Source of the DNA: a virus
Virus record (IMG/VR): IMGVR_UViG_3300017622_000002
Span: 1-37,760 of that record
Reading direction: 5' to 3' (one strand)
Length of the DNA stretch: 37,760 nucleotides
The notes under the pieces are model-generated. The model was given only the letters and a program-made list of their open reading frames with translations, ran no database searches and was not told where the DNA came from. Shown here piece by piece: positions 35,744 through 37,760 of the stretch. The translations under genes and the position numbers were made by a program. How positions within the stretch are numbered: the first letter of the stretch is position 1; every line of letters starts with the position of its first letter.

Positions 35744-37272
35744 TTTCCTTGACTCCGTTTCCATTCTTGGTAACGCCGCTCTTTCTCGGCATCGGCGTAT
35801 GCTTGCGTCGCCGGTGCTGCCTTCTTCGGCAGGTCCTTCACGTCCTTGATCGGGCCGTGCTGCTTGTCAACCGCCCGCGCTGCCGGCGAAAGAAACTTGT
35901 CGAAGTCCGTGCGACCAGTGCTCACTTCGTACTGCTGCTGCAGCCCGTGCAACTGGCCGCGCATCAGTTCCTTGTAGGTGCCGATGACGCCTTTCAGCTG
36001 AGCCGGGCTGTTGGCGGCCGCAATCACCTTCGCCGCCTCCTCGCGGTCGTGTACGCCGCCGCCGGTGCCGACGATGGCCTTCACCACCTCGTCAGCGACA
36101 ACCTTCTTTGCTGCTTCGAAGTTCGTCGGGGCCGGATTACCGGTCTGCGACTTGAAGTAGTTCGACGCCCGGTTCAGCGCCTGAGCGTCGCCGTTGTGCA
36201 GCGCGTCGGCCAGCTCATCCAGGGTGTTGAGGTGTGAGATTGAGACGTTGAACGAGCGCACGGTGCTGCCCAAGCGGCCGTCCGAGAACGACTTGACGGC
36301 AGCATTTTCAGCGGCGACTTTCCCTTTGTTCGTCATCTGGTCGCGGCGCTGCTGCTCGGGGTCGACTCCGTATTTCAGCTCCGCCGCCTTGTTCAGGATC
36401 GCCGAGCGGCCGGCAGCCGCGTTCTTGCCCATGCCCATCGGCGGCAGCGTGCCGTCGAAGTTGTAGCGCGCGGCAGCGTTCAGGATCGCATCGGCACTGA
36501 TCGGCGCCTGCTCGTCCGCCTTCGCGCGCGCATCGGCCATGTTCTGGCCGCGCCGTGCAGTATCGGAGCTGAGCTGCGCATCCGGGCTGACCGTGTTTTT
36601 GACCGTGCTGCGCACCTCGCCGGTGAACTGATCTTGGCCGATAGTGTTTCCGCCGGTGTTTGCAAAGTGCAGCTTCTCCAGGTCCGGCGCGAAGCCCTCG
36701 ACCTGCTTGGTGCGGCCGTCGTCGTAGACGTTCGCCATGACGCGCTTGCCGTCGACGGTCAGCGCACGCTGTTCCTTGAGCTTCGGGCGCAGCTTCTCGG
36801 CCAGGTCGTAGTAGGCCTTCGCCTGGGTAGGGCGCCCGGCCTGCGTGAGGCGATCGCCGTAGGCAAGGTAGGTCTGCACCAGGTCCTGCTGGGGTCCCGC
36901 GGCTGGGCCGCCGCTGCCTCCCTGCGCGCCACCGATGCGCGGCAGGCTGGCAGGCGGACCCATCGGCGCCGCAGGACCGCCGGCCAGAATCTTCTGGAGC
37001 TGCATCGGCTCGTCGAGCTTGGCCTGCGTCTCGCGATTCTCCAGGTCCCAGCGCTTCTGTTGCGTCGCCATGAGCTGCTGTTGCTGCTGCTGCGCCAGCG
37101 CGCCGTGATAGCCCTGCGAACCTGCCATCAGGCCGTCGCCCAGGATGCCGCCGAGGTTGCCCCGGCCTCCGAGCAGCGAGGCACCAAACGCCAGCAGGCC
37201 CTGGCGCGCGGCCGCGTTCTTGTTCGGATCTTCCGGGAGCCAGTTCGGCAGGTAGTTACCGAGGATTGCCAT
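35740..37272 (-). CDS. Internal virion protein (ejection complex)
   Basis: 510 aa from MAILGNYLPNWLPEDPNKNA. The N-terminal part (LLAFGASLLGGRGNLGGILG) is Gly/Leu-rich, followed by a Gln tract (residues about 60-66) and a coiled region. The centre and end are helical (HLNTLDELADALHNGDAQAL, TYKELMRGQLHGLQQQYEVS). The C-terminus is charged (EKERRYQEWKRSQGK). It lies between two other internal proteins with a 4-nt overlap, matching a three-protein ejection set. No enzyme domain seen. Confidence 0.7.
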   Translation of the reverse strand: MAILGNYLPNWLPEDPNKNAAARQGLLAFGASLLGGRGNLGGILGDGLMAGSQGYHGALAQQQQQQLMATQQKRWDLENRETQAKLDEPMQLQKILAGGPAAPMGPPASLPRIGGAQGGSGGPAAGPQQDLVQTYLAYGDRLTQAGRPTQAKAYYDLAEKLRPKLKEQRALTVDGKRVMANVYDDGRTKQVEGFAPDLEKLHFANTGGNTIGQDQFTGEVRSTVKNTVSPDAQLSSDTARRGQNMADARAKADEQAPISADAILNAAARYNFDGTLPPMGMGKNAAAGRSAILNKAAELKYGVDPEQQRRDQMTNKGKVAAENAAVKSFSDGRLGSTVRSFNVSISHLNTLDELADALHNGDAQALNRASNYFKSQTGNPAPTNFEAAKKVVADEVVKAIVGTGGGVHDREEAAKVIAAANSPAQLKGVIGTYKELMRGQLHGLQQQYEVSTGRTDFDKFLSPAARAVDKQHGPIKDVKDLPKKAAPATQAYADAEKERRYQEWKRSQGK

Positions 37273-37280
37273 GTGTTCTC

Positions 37281-37760
37281 CTATTGACCCATCATTCGAC
37301 GCAGGGCCATCTGCTCGTCGAGGCGCTTGAAAATGCTGGTGTTCGATCCGCCCAGCATCGTGCGGCGCCCTGTGCCCGGCATCGAGTCAGGCGTGATCGG
37401 GTCGAACTGTCCCTGGAAAATCGGCTGCGGCGGCGGAGCCTGACGTTGCGGGGGCTGGCCGCCGCCCATTGCCTTGTTCACGGTGTTGTAGGTACTCAGC
37501 GCCTTTCCTGCTCGCCCCATGGCTGACCCGCTCTCGAGGTTGGCAAGTGCATTCCCGGTTGCGGGGTTGTAGCCCGACTGGCTTGCGGCAACCGCATTCA
37601 TGGCCGCTTCGCCTTGCGCTGCCGTGTAGCCAGGCTGACTTGCCGCGATGGCGTCGAGCGACGACATGCCGGCCGTGGCTTGGCCACCGGCGCCTGTTGC
37701 CGCGCCACCGCCGCCGGCTAGCATGCCGCCGCCAGACCCACCAGCCGCGCCGGCGCCGCC
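37281..37760 (-). CDS. Internal virion (ejection) protein, C-terminal part, cut by the contig edge
   Basis: 160 codons incl. stop are visible. From the edge: GGAGAAGGSGGGMLAGGGGA, a Gly-rich start, then a repeat pair (AIAASQPGYTAAQGEAAM and AVAASQSGYNPATGNALA), a Pro/Gln-rich linker (QPPQRQAPPPQP) and a helical basic end (IFKRLDEQMALRRMMGQ). The frame is open to base 37760, so the ATG at 37724 is probably not the start. Expected to be the rest of the gene that begins at 179. Confidence 0.75.
   Translation of the reverse strand, partial: GGAGAAGGSGGGMLAGGGGAATGAGGQATAGMSSLDAIAASQPGYTAAQGEAAMNAVAASQSGYNPATGNALANLESGSAMGRAGKALSTYNTVNKAMGGGQPPQRQAPPPQPIFQGQFDPITPDSMPGTGRRTMLGGSNTSIFKRLDEQMALRRMMGQ

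Noticed and set aside
1-37760. CRISPR array
   Set aside because: No regularly spaced direct repeats of 24-40 bp were seen; the only longer repeat pair (26376/26526) is two copies inside a coding gene.

Overview
The window looks like an almost complete genome of a temperate, short-tailed (podovirus-type) phage, about 38 kb and GC-rich, in a circular or excised arrangement. It carries terminase, portal, scaffold, capsid, adaptor and stopper genes, a beta-helix tailspike, a set of internal (ejection) virion proteins, a lysis cassette, a CI/Cro switch, RecT/exonuclease recombination, an origin-bearing replication gene and an integrase. No tape measure, sheath or tube genes were seen. The attachment site next to the integrase holds the 5' half of a bacterial tRNA-Arg(UCU) gene. 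GC content and protein types suggest a betaproteobacterial (Burkholderiales-like) host; that is inference.

The two contig ends lie inside one gene. Its start runs off the left edge at base 1 and its end enters at base 37760, both on the minus strand and both through Gly/Ala low-complexity sequence. Gene order is continuous across the join, so the contig was probably broken at this repeat.

Layout. From 13519 leftward (minus strand), through the contig join and on to about 30.9 kb, runs one long late block: GIY-YIG endonuclease, small and large terminase, portal, scaffold, major capsid protein, tailspike, adaptor, gp10-like stopper, virion proteins and two GNAT-fold proteins, three internal virion proteins, tail fibre, Ig-like tail protein, holin, endolysin, Rz/Rz1. 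A late promoter with perfect -35 lies at 14253-14281, just downstream of a putative Q-type antiterminator gene and upstream of intrinsic terminators. This resembles lambda late control. From 14.3 to 20.07 kb, also minus strand, lies the early-left operon: Cro, RHH protein, O-like initiator with internal iterons, DnaC-like loader, C5 methyltransferase, NinG, wHTH protein, Q-like protein.

The switch: cI (plus strand, 20141) and cro (minus, 20067) diverge around three copies of a 14-bp operator. A second promoter at 21995-22023 with two more operator copies drives the rightward early operon (22.07-30.4 kb): small ORFs, RecT, YqaJ exonuclease, DUF1367, Ead/Ea22-like proteins, DUF4224 and integrase. 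Downstream of cI are an exported surface-adhesin-E-like protein and a 34-codon small ORF behind a structured leader, both candidate lysogeny genes.

Most notable signals: eight copies of a 7-bp iteron in all three codon phases inside the O-like gene; two 42-bp operator-promoter cassettes with the same architecture; an apparently leaderless cro; attP carrying a tRNA 5' half with four arm-type repeats; a long second reading frame overlapping the methyltransferase; and a frameshift in an Ead-like gene.
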